Part shown: positions 17,725 through 27,500 of the stretch, piece by piece
Numbering within the stretch: position 1 is the first letter of the stretch
How the letters are laid out: each line of letters starts with the position of its first letter
Origin: Nostoc sp. FACHB-892
GTDB lineage: Bacteria; Cyanobacteriota; Cyanobacteriia; Cyanobacteriales; Nostocaceae
Length of the DNA: 64,000 bases
Assembly (NCBI RefSeq): GCF_014698795.1
Contig: NZ_JACJTR010000018.1
Location: 1 to 64,000 of the forward strand
Direction of reading: 5' to 3'
The notes under the pieces: generated by a model
The model's input: the letters and a program-made list of their open reading frames with translations, nothing else
Database searches by the model: none
What the model was told of the DNA's origin: nothing
Position numbers and translations under genes: made by a program

Positions 17725-17759
17725 AACTGCATCTCTGGTGTACTTAAAAGTATGCAGTT
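17725..17759 (-). terminator. Attenuator-like hairpin between mdnA and mdnB
   Basis: On the minus strand AACTGCAT (17759-17752) pairs perfectly with ATGCAGTT (17732-17725), 9 bases after the precursor stop codon. It is followed by TTTAAAAATAT. A partial terminator here would give more precursor than enzyme transcript, a common arrangement in RiPP operons. Confidence 0.5.
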
Positions 17760-17768
17760 ATTTTATTT

Positions 17769-18074
17769 TTAACTTGCTGATCCCCCTCCATTATCCTCGG
17801 CGTCTGAAGGGAACTTCAGAGTAACAAATATCTGTTCATCATCAGAGGGATGCTTTTTTGTTACTCCATCTTCTTGATCGGATGGGTACTTCCGAGTTTC
17901 GATCAATGGATGTTTCTTCTTCTGATGTTTTTTGTCCCTGGTTACACCACAATTTCCGCCGCCAATCCCTTCTGATTCTTGATCAGATAAATCTTCAAAG
18001 CTTTGCCCTTCTAAAAATCTGGCAAAGAAGGGTACTGCTTGTGAATTCAGTTCTTCTGGTTTTTTTTCAGACAT
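17769..18074 (-). CDS. mdnA: Microviridin-type precursor peptide with three core sequences
   Basis: 101 residues from the ATG at 18074, chosen because GGGAGA lies 4 bases before it. Leader: residues 15-20 are PFFARF, followed by LEG, the helix bound by the Mdn ligases. Then an acidic stretch, GIGGGNC and a basic spacer. Cores follow the rule TxKxPSDxE(D/E): core 1 TRKYPSDQED (residues 60-69, DNA 17897-17868); core 2 TKKHPSDDEQ (72-81, DNA 17861-17832); core 3 TLKFPSDAED (85-94, DNA 17822-17793). KKKHPLIE just before core 1 looks like an eroded fourth core. Known microviridins are tricyclic serine-protease inhibitors; one precursor here could give two or three. Core 2 ends in Gln where the lactam acceptor acid should be. 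Confidence 0.92.
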   Translation of the reverse strand: MSEKKPEELNSQAVPFFARFLEGQSFEDLSDQESEGIGGGNCGVTRDKKHQKKKHPLIETRKYPSDQEDGVTKKHPSDDEQIFVTLKFPSDAEDNGGGSAS

Positions 18075-18843
18075 AATTTCTCCCACGTTTAAGTAAAGAT
18101 ACACATATACTTAAATCAATAATACTACATAGAATTTCATTTATGTAAGCATAAATTTCATTTGTAATCATTTGTAATAGTTGTATGAATATAGTGACAT
18201 TATTGTTCCATTTATGGACAATTAATACCAAAATTCCAAGTTAATAAACTTTGTAATTTAAAATTTTCAAAGTTGTGAAAGCCATAGCCTAATTTTTTAA
18301 TTAGCTTAAGTTTATTATTAATTTCTTCGTAAAGATTGAGGTCATTCATCCCTGCTAGGTTAATCATTTGCTCTACGGGAAATCTTATCACTAGCATCCT
18401 GAAACCTAAATTTTTATGTTTTAATTACAGATAAAACATTCTTACTTCAGTCTGAAAACGCTAAAAATGTTTACTAAGTAGAACTTTGACAGATTATGAG
18501 ATGATTTTATTCCATAAATTCAAGAATTTTTCTCTTCTGTACATTAACGGAGCGATAGAACAGATTTAACTTAATCTTATCCTTATTTTTATTTGTTCTT
18601 AGTTGTCTCAATACTTTTAATGCAATATATTTTATTTGATGAGTATTAAATCTTCTATAAAAAAACGATTTAATTTTTGAAAAGCTTTACTACGGGTAGC
18701 TTTGAGTAAGGTAAATTAGACATAAAGTGTACTTAAAAATATTAATACCGGACTCTCAGTAGTTGTATGTAATATTGTCAAAGCAGGTTTAAGGATTCAG
18801 TCTGACCGTTTGGTATTGTACTAACTAAACTAGGATAAACTCT
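18075..18843. other. AT-rich region upstream of mdnA and of the CBM20 gene
   Basis: Very AT-rich divergent promoter region. It contains only the transposase remnant 18212-18397. TATAAT-like hexamers are too common here to pick a promoter. Nothing else is seen. Confidence 0.45.
18212..18397 (-). pseudogene. Transposase C-terminal remnant, ISL3-like
   Basis: 61 codons ending with NNKLKLIKKLGYGFHNFENF then KLQSLLTWNF. This matches the recurring C-terminus of ISL3-type transposases (NxLKLIKRxGYGFRNFxNF). The catalytic part is absent, so this is a leftover of an insertion sequence next to the graspetide locus, hinting that the locus lies at a site of past mobility. Confidence 0.6.
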
Positions 18844-21084
18844 ATGTATCGATTCCAGATCAGTGCATACACACAAACGGGTGAATCCATCGGTGTTGTC
18901 GGTTCGGCTCCAGAGTTGGGACTGTGGAACATAGTGAAATGTGTCCGCCTGCGTACAAGTGGCGATCGCTATCCTTTATGGTGGACAGATGAAATTGACA
19001 TTGAGCAGCCTTTATCGGGCGATGAACAGATTGAATACAAGTACATACATCTTGATGTAAAGGGTAATGCCCAGTGGGAGAGTTTACTAAATACAAATCG
19101 CTGGATTCCGATTAATCCTAACGATAATTCCAGCACAATTATTGTGGATGATGGCGCATTCGGTTATTTGCAACCTTACCCCTTTGGATACATTGAAAAG
19201 TCATCTGTCAAAATGCCCGTAGAAGAAGGGGCTGAAAGACTCAAAATTGTGGTCATTGGGAGTTCCGTTGCATTAGGTCATAAAGCCTGGTTTTTGAAAG
19301 GTTGGGTTTGGCTGTTGGCAGAGGCTTTACAGCAAAAATATGGGCATAAACTCGTGAATGTGTCGGAAGTGGGGGCGAATGTCAGCAGAACGATCGCTCG
19401 ATTTGGCTCAGTTGTCACCCCAGAACAACCGGATGTTGTGATCGTTGCCTTGTCTCTGGGCAACGAAGGATTAGCTTACTGTCCCCCTCACGAACGACGA
19501 GCAGTACAGCGACGGTTTGAAAGAGGCTTGCAGCAGCTTGTAAAAATGACGCGCGACATCGGGGCAATTCCAATTCTGGGCGGAGTCTATCCCAATGGCG
19601 ATTATTCCCAGGAACATTACTGGCTGATCCGAGACACATACAACCGAATGCTAAGTTGGGGTGTACCTGTACTGGATTGGTTAGCAGCTGTGGATGATGG
19701 GCAAGGACGATGGAAAGCGGGGATATCCTTCGACCCGGCTCACCCGAACACAGTCGGTCATAACCTCATGTATCAGCAGATCGACCAGCGCCTCTTCGAT
19801 ATCGACAAAGATAAATTAGCAAAAGAAAAACAAGGCTTTCAGCAACCGAAGGAATTTCCTATCTACTTTGACAATGCGGGCTTTCATGTCTCTGTCTGTA
19901 TGGAAGAGAAGCGTTTACGGATTGTTAATCGATCGCAATACAGCTACACGATCGCTCCCTATTGGCAGGAACTACAAACCACACTGCAAAGTAAGGCTGG
20001 ATTGATACCGGGTATCTACATTGCGAAGGATGTCCAACCAGGGACGCTCCCCTTCTTTGCTGTAGAGGATGGCGCGATCGCAACTACAATAAACATTCCC
20101 CCTGGTGCCGATCTAAAATATACCACCGCCTTTAATCTCTTTTCGCCGAACAACGTTTTATTCTATGACGGACATCTGGGGATTTTGCAAGCAGACGAAC
20201 GCCACCTTTGGGTGATCAATGAATCAGATAACGAGTACAACATCCAGCCGATGTGGACGGAGGTTTGCAACGCACTTAAAGCCATGCCATCGGGTGTCTA
20301 TGAAGATCCGCTTTATCCCGATTCCCCCTTTCGTACCATGATGATTGGCAAAGATGGGCTAGAAAGCCGGGTGAAAGCACCACCTAAATCTGCGGTGTTT
20401 TTCCAATACAAATGCAAATTAACGGATATCAGCCGTGTAGCGATTCTTCCCCTTGGCGATCGCTGTGCCGTCCGCATGATGCTATATAAGATGGAGTACG
20501 ATGGCCCCGCCTTTCCTTTTGATTTAACGCGCACCACCAATATTGGAGATGTCGCCGATGCGATCGAAAACGGTTTTGATGATATGTGGAACCCTGCTTT
20601 TCTGCATTACAGTCCTGATGCAGGCAGAATTTACCACAGTAAGTGGTCAGGTTTATCATTTGCCCATGAAGTCGAGAAGACAGACGACCCAACCAGCGAT
20701 ATGTCTCCCGTCCATGAACGGATGCGCGTTCGGTACACGGCAAGGTCTGAAAGGTTTTGGTACGCACTGCGGCACTGCGATAAAGTGCTTTTTGTTCGCA
20801 CAGGAATTAGCGATCGCGGTGGTGTGATTGATCTGGTTAACAAGCTGGAAAAACAATGCCACGGGAAGCCATTTCATCTCTTGCTTCTTTCTCCCCAAAG
20901 CGATGATGAGTTTTTAGAGCTTCCTAATTTGCTGCATTATAACGTGGAGTTTAATCCTGATCGCATGTATGACGATTTAGGACACTGGATGTACTGCACA
21001 GAGGTAATGCGAGGAATTCTGGAATCCCTTGGGGTGTCTAGCAAAAACCTATTTTGGTGTCCGCCGAAAATACCGAAGGGGTGA
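18844..21084 (+). CDS. CBM20 - SGNH hydrolase - DUF1796 fusion protein
   Basis: 746 residues. Residues 1 to about 105 look like a CBM20 starch-binding domain (GVVGSAPELGLWN, then YPLWWTDEIDI and EYKYIHLD). Residues about 130-320 are an SGNH/GDSL hydrolase: nucleophile block VVIGSSVALG near 133, block III LSLGNEG, and DPAHPNTVGH near 296 with the Asp/His pair. Residues about 335-515 hold two related modules (RLRIVNRSQYSYTIAPYWQE and HLWVINESDNEYNIQPMWTE). Residues about 525-735 match DUF1796 (ILPLGDRCAVRMMLYK, FPFDLTRTTNIGDV), described as a putative cysteine peptidase family. No signal peptide is visible, so it is probably cytoplasmic, perhaps acting on glycogen-associated or glycan-bound esters. 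The combination is unusual to me. Confidence 0.75.
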   Translation: MYRFQISAYTQTGESIGVVGSAPELGLWNIVKCVRLRTSGDRYPLWWTDEIDIEQPLSGDEQIEYKYIHLDVKGNAQWESLLNTNRWIPINPNDNSSTIIVDDGAFGYLQPYPFGYIEKSSVKMPVEEGAERLKIVVIGSSVALGHKAWFLKGWVWLLAEALQQKYGHKLVNVSEVGANVSRTIARFGSVVTPEQPDVVIVALSLGNEGLAYCPPHERRAVQRRFERGLQQLVKMTRDIGAIPILGGVYPNGDYSQEHYWLIRDTYNRMLSWGVPVLDWLAAVDDGQGRWKAGISFDPAHPNTVGHNLMYQQIDQRLFDIDKDKLAKEKQGFQQPKEFPIYFDNAGFHVSVCMEEKRLRIVNRSQYSYTIAPYWQELQTTLQSKAGLIPGIYIAKDVQPGTLPFFAVEDGAIATTINIPPGADLKYTTAFNLFSPNNVLFYDGHLGILQADERHLWVINESDNEYNIQPMWTEVCNALKAMPSGVYEDPLYPDSPFRTMMIGKDGLESRVKAPPKSAVFFQYKCKLTDISRVAILPLGDRCAVRMMLYKMEYDGPAFPFDLTRTTNIGDVADAIENGFDDMWNPAFLHYSPDAGRIYHSKWSGLSFAHEVEKTDDPTSDMSPVHERMRVRYTARSERFWYALRHCDKVLFVRTGISDRGGVIDLVNKLEKQCHGKPFHLLLLSPQSDDEFLELPNLLHYNVEFNPDRMYDDLGHWMYCTEVMRGILESLGVSSKNLFWCPPKIPKG

Positions 21085-21165
21085 AAAATTAGGTAGGAGC
21101 GGAGCGATCCCAATACGGTTCGGTTAAGCTCTAAGCGGTGTTGAGTATAGAAAAAGTGAGTGTTT

Positions 21166-21396
21166 CTAATTTAGCTGATTGCCTAGTGGTTGGATTTGAG
21201 ACTCCTGAAAGTGGAATAGTTCGTCAGAGTTCCTATTAGACATCAAGGCATAACGCCAGCCATTACCGAATTGTTCAGCTAATTCAGTACCATTCGGCTA
21301 GTATTGAAGCCCCAGAATAACGCCATCTTTAGTACGCTGATCCAAAGCAAAGCGAGAGTAGCCCCAGTGTTTGGGAATCGAGATTGTAGATTGCAT
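21166..21396 (-). pseudogene. Small gene with an in-frame amber codon
   Basis: A 77-codon frame starts MQSTISIPKHWGYSRFALDQ at 21396 and is interrupted by TAG at 21300-21298 (codon 33). It then continues in the same frame as PNGTELAEQFGNGWRYALMS and ends in its own stop at 21166. The sense on both sides of the stop looks like one small globular protein, so a single substitution (TAC/TAT to TAG) probably inactivated it. No family recognised. Confidence 0.55.
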
Positions 21397-21422
21397 ATTG
21401 ATTGGTGAATGAAGAGAAAGAA

Positions 21423-21533
21423 TCAGTGAGCAGCTACCAGTTCAAGGTTTTTGGAGTCGTTAGGGAAGCTGAATCGGGCTTCTTTGAAGGCGTTGGAGGA
21501 GAAATTGTTGACTGTTGTATCATAATAGTTTAG
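21423..21533 (-). pseudogene. Small open frame without a start codon
   Basis: A 36-codon minus-strand frame (NNFSSNAFKEARFSFPNDSK, then NLELVAAH and stop) ends 26 bases before the next small gene on the same strand. It lacks ATG, GTG or TTG after the preceding in-frame TGA. The composition looks protein-like. It may be a small gene that lost its start, forming a dead pair with its neighbour. Confidence 0.35.
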
Positions 21534-21597
21534 TCATTTATTTAATCAAATTTATTCTCGATTATCAAACAGCAAGTATTGCTGTATAGTTTGAGGT

Positions 21598-24500
21598 ATG
21601 CCAGATCATACTCCTTGCTCTATGATTGCTCTACCTGGTATTGCCATTCAAAACAAGATATATGAAAGTTCTAATTCTCTAGTTTATCGGGGCATCAGAG
21701 ACGATGGAGTAGGGATCGTTGCCAAAATACTAAAGCTTGATTATCCCTCACCTCAAGAACTAACCCGCTACAGACAGGAATATAAAATCACCTGTTCCCT
21801 TAACTTGGAAGGAGTGATCAAGGCATATAGCCAACAAGACTATCAACGCACTCTGGTGATTATCTTAGAAGATTTTGGGGGAGAGTCCCTAGAGCAATGG
21901 ATGCACAAGCGCCCAGATATCTTTTGCCCCATGCCTTTATCCACTTTTCTAGGTCTTGCGATCGCTATTTGCGACATTCTGGGTAGAATCCATGCAGCCA
22001 ATATCATTCATAAAGATATCAACCCTGGAAACATAGTTCTAAACCTGGATACTGGCGTTGTCAAAATTATTGACTTTGGGATTGCCACCCAATTTAAGCG
22101 CACAAATCCAACCTTCAAAAGTCCTCATGTATTAGAAGGAACACTCGCATACTTGTCTCCAGAGCAAACCGGGCGGATGAACCGTTTGCTCGATTACCGC
22201 ACCGATTTATACTCCCTTGGTGTAACGTTCTACGAACTGTTAACCGGACATCTGCCATTTCCAACAACAGACATCCTTGAGCTAGTCCATTGTCATATTG
22301 CTAAAGTGCCTGTTCCACCTCACGAACTGAATGCAACGATCCCTAAAGCAGTTTCAGATATCGTTTTGAAATTGATGGCGAAAAACGCAGAGGATCGTTA
22401 TCAGAGTGCCTGGGGCATCAAAGCAGATTTAGAAATCGGTCTTCACCAGTTCGCACAAACCGATAAAATCGATGGCATTCAACTCGGTCTTCAAGATGTT
22501 TCGGATCGGTTTCAAATTCCCCAAAAATTGTATGGACGCGAAGCAGAGATTGAAACATTATTAGCAGCGTTTGACAGAGTAGCAGAAACAGGGAATGAAG
22601 AATTAAGAGTGAAGAATCAAGAAAATTCTCAATTCCAAGTTGAGATGATGTTGGTATCTGGCTACGCTGGGGTTGGTAAATCAGCGTTAGTACAAGAACT
22701 CTACAAGCCCATCACTGCAAAACGCGGCTATTTTGTCTCTGGTAAATTCGATCAATTTCAGCGCAATATTCCCTACAGCGCGATCGCAGATGCCCTGCAA
22801 AAATTAGTACAACAATTGCTCGGTGAACCAGAGGAGCAAGTGCAACAATGGCGATCGCGCTTGCTAACGGCTTTGGGAACCAACGGACAAATTATCATTG
22901 ATATCATCCCGGAAGTTGAATTAATTATCGGTAAGCAGCCGCCTGTATCAGAAGTTGGAGCAACTGAAACTCAAAATCGCTTCAATCTAATTTTTCAAAA
23001 GTTTGTGCGGGTGTTTTGTTCATCACACCCGCTTGTTATCTTTTTAGATGATTTGCAATGGATAGACTCAGCAACGCTGAAGTTAATCGAGCTGATGTTG
23101 CTTGATGAACAAACCCAATTCCTATTTTTAATTGGAGCCTATCGAGATAATGAGGTAAATCCAACTCATCCGTTGATGTTAACGCTCTTAAGACTGCGAA
23201 AACAAGGGGCAGTGCTTCAGGAAATTATCTTAGCACCCTTAACGCTCTTGCCATTGAATCAGTTGATTGCCGAGACGCTACATCAGAATGCAGACACAGT
23301 TTGTTCCTTAGCCGAGTTAGTACTGCGTAAAACCGAGGGCAATCCTTTCTTTGTCGGTGAATTTTTGAGAATGCTGCATAGTGAAAATCTGCTGACATTT
23401 GATGCACAACACTTATGCTGGCAATGGAACATTGCTGATATTCAAGCCCAGGATATTACCGATAATGTGGTGGATTTGCTACTGATCCAGTTAAATAAAT
23501 TACCAGAAAACACACAGCAAATTCTCCAGTTAGCAGCTTGTATCGGTGCTGAATTTAATTTAAATACATTAGCGATCGTTTGCGAACAATCTCCTAAAGC
23601 AATTTCTCTAGATTTACTAGTAGCCATTCAAGCTGGATTAATTCAACCTATATCTGAATTAGATGAAAACTTGTTAGTTCAAGAATATAAGTTTTTGCAC
23701 GATCGCGTACAGCAAGCAGCTTATGCCTTAATCGATGAGTCGCAAAAACTTGGGGTACATTTGCAAATCGGTCACAATTTACTCGAAAAGACTTCGCCAC
23801 AGCAGCTAGCAGAGCGGTTGTTTGAAATTGTTGACCAACTGAATTATGGAACTGAGTTAATCAGTGAGCAATCCCAACGGAATGAGATTGCCAAACTGAA
23901 TTTGCAAGCAGGTCAGAAAGCGCTGGCAGCGACGGCTTATGAAGCAGCTTTCAAGTATTTCAATGCAGGGCTTAAACTCCTTGATGTGGAAAGTTGGCAG
24001 CGTAAGTATGACCTAACTTTGGTGTTGCATTCAGAGGCAGCAGAGGCAGCATACCTCAGTGGTCACTTTGACCAAATGGAGCGGCTTGTAGAAGAAGTTC
24101 TCAACCGTGCGAAGACATCGCTCGATAAAGTGAAAGCTTACGATAGCAGAATTCAAGCATGGCTGTCGCAGGGAGACCCTAAAGAAGCACTTAAAACTGG
24201 CTTGGAAGTGCTGCAACTCTTGGGAATTAGTTTAGTAGAAGCTCCAAGTCAGTTAGACGTTCAAGCAGGATTAAAGGAAACAGCTTTACAATTGGCTGGG
24301 CGGGAAATTGAAGATTTAATTGATCTGCCAGAGATGACTGAACCTGTGCCACTGGCAGCAATCCACATTTTAGTAAGCACAGTGGGTGCGGCTTTTAATG
24401 TGTCACCTCCTCTCATGGTGCTGATTGTGTGCAAAATGGTGAATCTATCGATCGCCAATGGAAACGCTATCTGGTCGATTCTCGGTTATGCTGCCTATGG

Positions 24501-27500
24501 CATGATGCTATGTGGAGTTGTACAAGACATTGAATTGGGCTATCGATTTGGCAAACTATCCTTAAATTTAGCGAAAAGATTAAGTAGCAAGAAAGTTAAC
24601 TGCAAAGCATTGCTGATGGTGAATTTCCATATCATTCACTGGAAAGCCCACCTTAAAGAGACGTTCCCCGCTTTAGCGGATGCTTATCAAAGCGGGATAG
24701 AAAGTGGAGAGTTTGAATTTGCAGGTTATTGTGCATTTAGCCTATGTTATTGCCCCTTTTTTGCAGGACAAGAACTGACAGAACTGGAACAACAAACAGC
24801 GATTTATCGGAAAGCCACCAATCAAATTAGACGAGAAACTGTTTCTACTTGGCTGGCAATGTTGCAGCAAACAATCCTGAACCTGCGAGGTCAATCTGAA
24901 AATCCAAGTCGCTTAGTGGGTTGTATTTATGATGAAGAGCAAGCACTAGCACAGGCGATCGCGGTCAAGGATGGAACTAGCCTTCACTATTTTTACTTAA
25001 ATAAGCTGATTTTATACTATCTGTTTGGGGATTATGAGCAAGCTGCAAAAACGGCTACTTTAGCAGAACAATATTTAAGCGCAGCCACAGCATTAGTCTC
25101 TGTACCTCCATTTCATTTCTATGATTCCCTCATATTTTTGAGCTTGTTTGCGGATGCTTCAAACTCTGAAAAAGCAGCTTGGTTGAATCGTGTTAACGCC
25201 AACCAAGAGAAGATGCAGAAATGGGCAAACCACGCCCCCATGAATTTTTTGCATAAATTTCAGTTAGTTGAGGCAGAGAAAGCACGAGTTTTGGGTCAGT
25301 TTTTTGAGGCAGAGGAGTTTTACGAACAAGCAATTCTTGGTGCTAAAGAAAACGAGTACCTTCAAGAAGAAGCCTTAAGCTATGAGTTAGCTGCCAAACA
25401 TTACTTAGCTCGTGGTAGAGAAAGGTTTGCTCAACTCTATATGAAGGAAGCGCATTACTGCTATGAGCGGTGGGGAGCAACTGCAAAAGCCAAAGATTTA
25501 GAGACCCGCTATCCACAGTTTTTTCCTCAGTCACTGAATCTGGCTCTCACACAAGTTCATACCACTGCTGGAACTACTTCTAACACCTCACATATTGCTT
25601 TCGATTTAGCAACAGTGATCAGAGCATTCCACACCATCTCTCGCGAAATTGAACTGGATCAGCTACTCAATTCTTTGATGCAGATATTAATTGAGAACGC
25701 TGGCGCACAAACTGGATGTTTGATTTTAGAAAATGCAGGAGAATGGGCGATCGAGGCTGCTTGTGAACTCAATGATGGAGCGAATCTTTGTACTACACAA
25801 GTACTGCAATCGGTTTCAATAGTAAATCGCTTACCCGAATCTATCATTCATTATGTGATTCGGACTCATGAATCTGTAATCTTAAATGATGCAACTCGTG
25901 AAGGTAATTTCATCAATGAGCCATATATTCAGCAGAACCAAACGAAATCACTTCTTTGTTTGCCGCTGTTGAATCAAAGTAAACTTGTTGGTGTGCTGTA
26001 TCTGGAAAATCAATTAGCAACTGGAGCATTTACACCGGAGCGATTCTCCGAAGGAGACGCTATGCGAACACAACTTCTAAATCTACTATCTACTCAGGCA
26101 GCAATTGCGATCGAGAATGCCAAACTCTACTCAAAGCTACGCACGAGCGAAAGCCAGATGGCTCAATTTCTAGAAGCGATTCCAGTTGGAATTGGCATCG
26201 TCGATGCGGCAGGTCGTCCTTATTACGCCAATCAACGGGGTATCCAGTTAATGGGTAGAGGGATTGATCCTTCCGTACCACCTAATCAAATCGCTGAGGT
26301 TTATCAGTTCTATGTGACCGAAACGAATCAAATCTATCCAACAGAGAGACTGCCAGCCATCCGGGCGTTGAGCGGGGAACGTACTAAGATTGATGATGTA
26401 GATATCCGGCAGAACAATGCAACCATTCCAATTGAGGTATGGGGCACTCCTGTCTTTGATGAACAGGGCAATGTAGTTTATGGAATCGTTGCCTTTCAAG
26501 ACATTACCGAACGCAAGAAAGCTGAGAGACTACTTGCTGATTATAATCGCACCTTAGAACAACAGGTTGCAGCACGGACAGCAGCTTTACAGCAAAGCGA
26601 AGCAGAACTACGCCATCGAGAACAGGAATTACGAGTGATTACGAACGCTCTACCTGTTTGTATCACCTATGTAGATGCCAACCAGCGTTATCGGTTTGCC
26701 AACCGCACTTACGAGGAATGGTTTCACCGTAGTCCAGGTGAGATTCTAGGCAAGCATGTTTGCGAAAACTTAGGTGAAGCGTCTTATCAAGTTGTACAAC
26801 CATACATCAATCAAGCACTGGCAGGCCAAATCACAACCTATGAGGCAGAAATTCCTTGTGTGTTTGGCAAGAAATATATCAGTAATTCCCTCATCCCTGA
26901 TTTCGATGACAATGGTCAAGTGAAAGGATACTATGGTCTGATTGCAGACATTAGTGATCGCAGACGTGCTGAAGAAACTTCAATTCTGGAAGAGCGCAAC
27001 CGCATGGCACGAGAAATTCACGATTCGTTAGCACAGGCTTTTACAGGCATTTTGCTTCATGTAGGATCTGTAACACAAATGCTGGTAGATGATTCAGGCT
27101 CTGCTCAGATATATCTGGAAAGGCTGGAAAAGATTGATGAATTAGCTCGAACTGGACTTGCTGAAGCTCGTCGTTCAGTGGTAGCGCTCCGTCCCCAGTT
27201 GTTAGAAGAGAATACTTTACAGAGTGCTTTACATCGCCTTGTGACTCAAATGCGCTCAACTACTAAGACGACTTTAATCTACGAAAGCAAGGGTATAATT
27301 TACTCTCTTCCAACTGAAGTGGAAAATCATTTACTACGGATTGGACAGGAAGCTTTAACAAACGCCATCAAGTACGCAAATGCTAGTATAATTCTGGTTG
27401 AGCTAGTGTATGAGGATACTCAATGTCTTCTGCACATTAAAGATGATGGACAGGGCTTTGGCGTTGGGAGCCTTTCATCACTTGGTGGCTTTGGTTTGTT

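Larger units (their letters stand above)
21085..21597. other. Region before the kinase gene with two degraded small genes
   Basis: Holds the two minus-strand remnants listed at 21166-21396 and 21423-21533. The last 60 bases, AT-rich, should include the kinase promoter. Confidence 0.5.
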
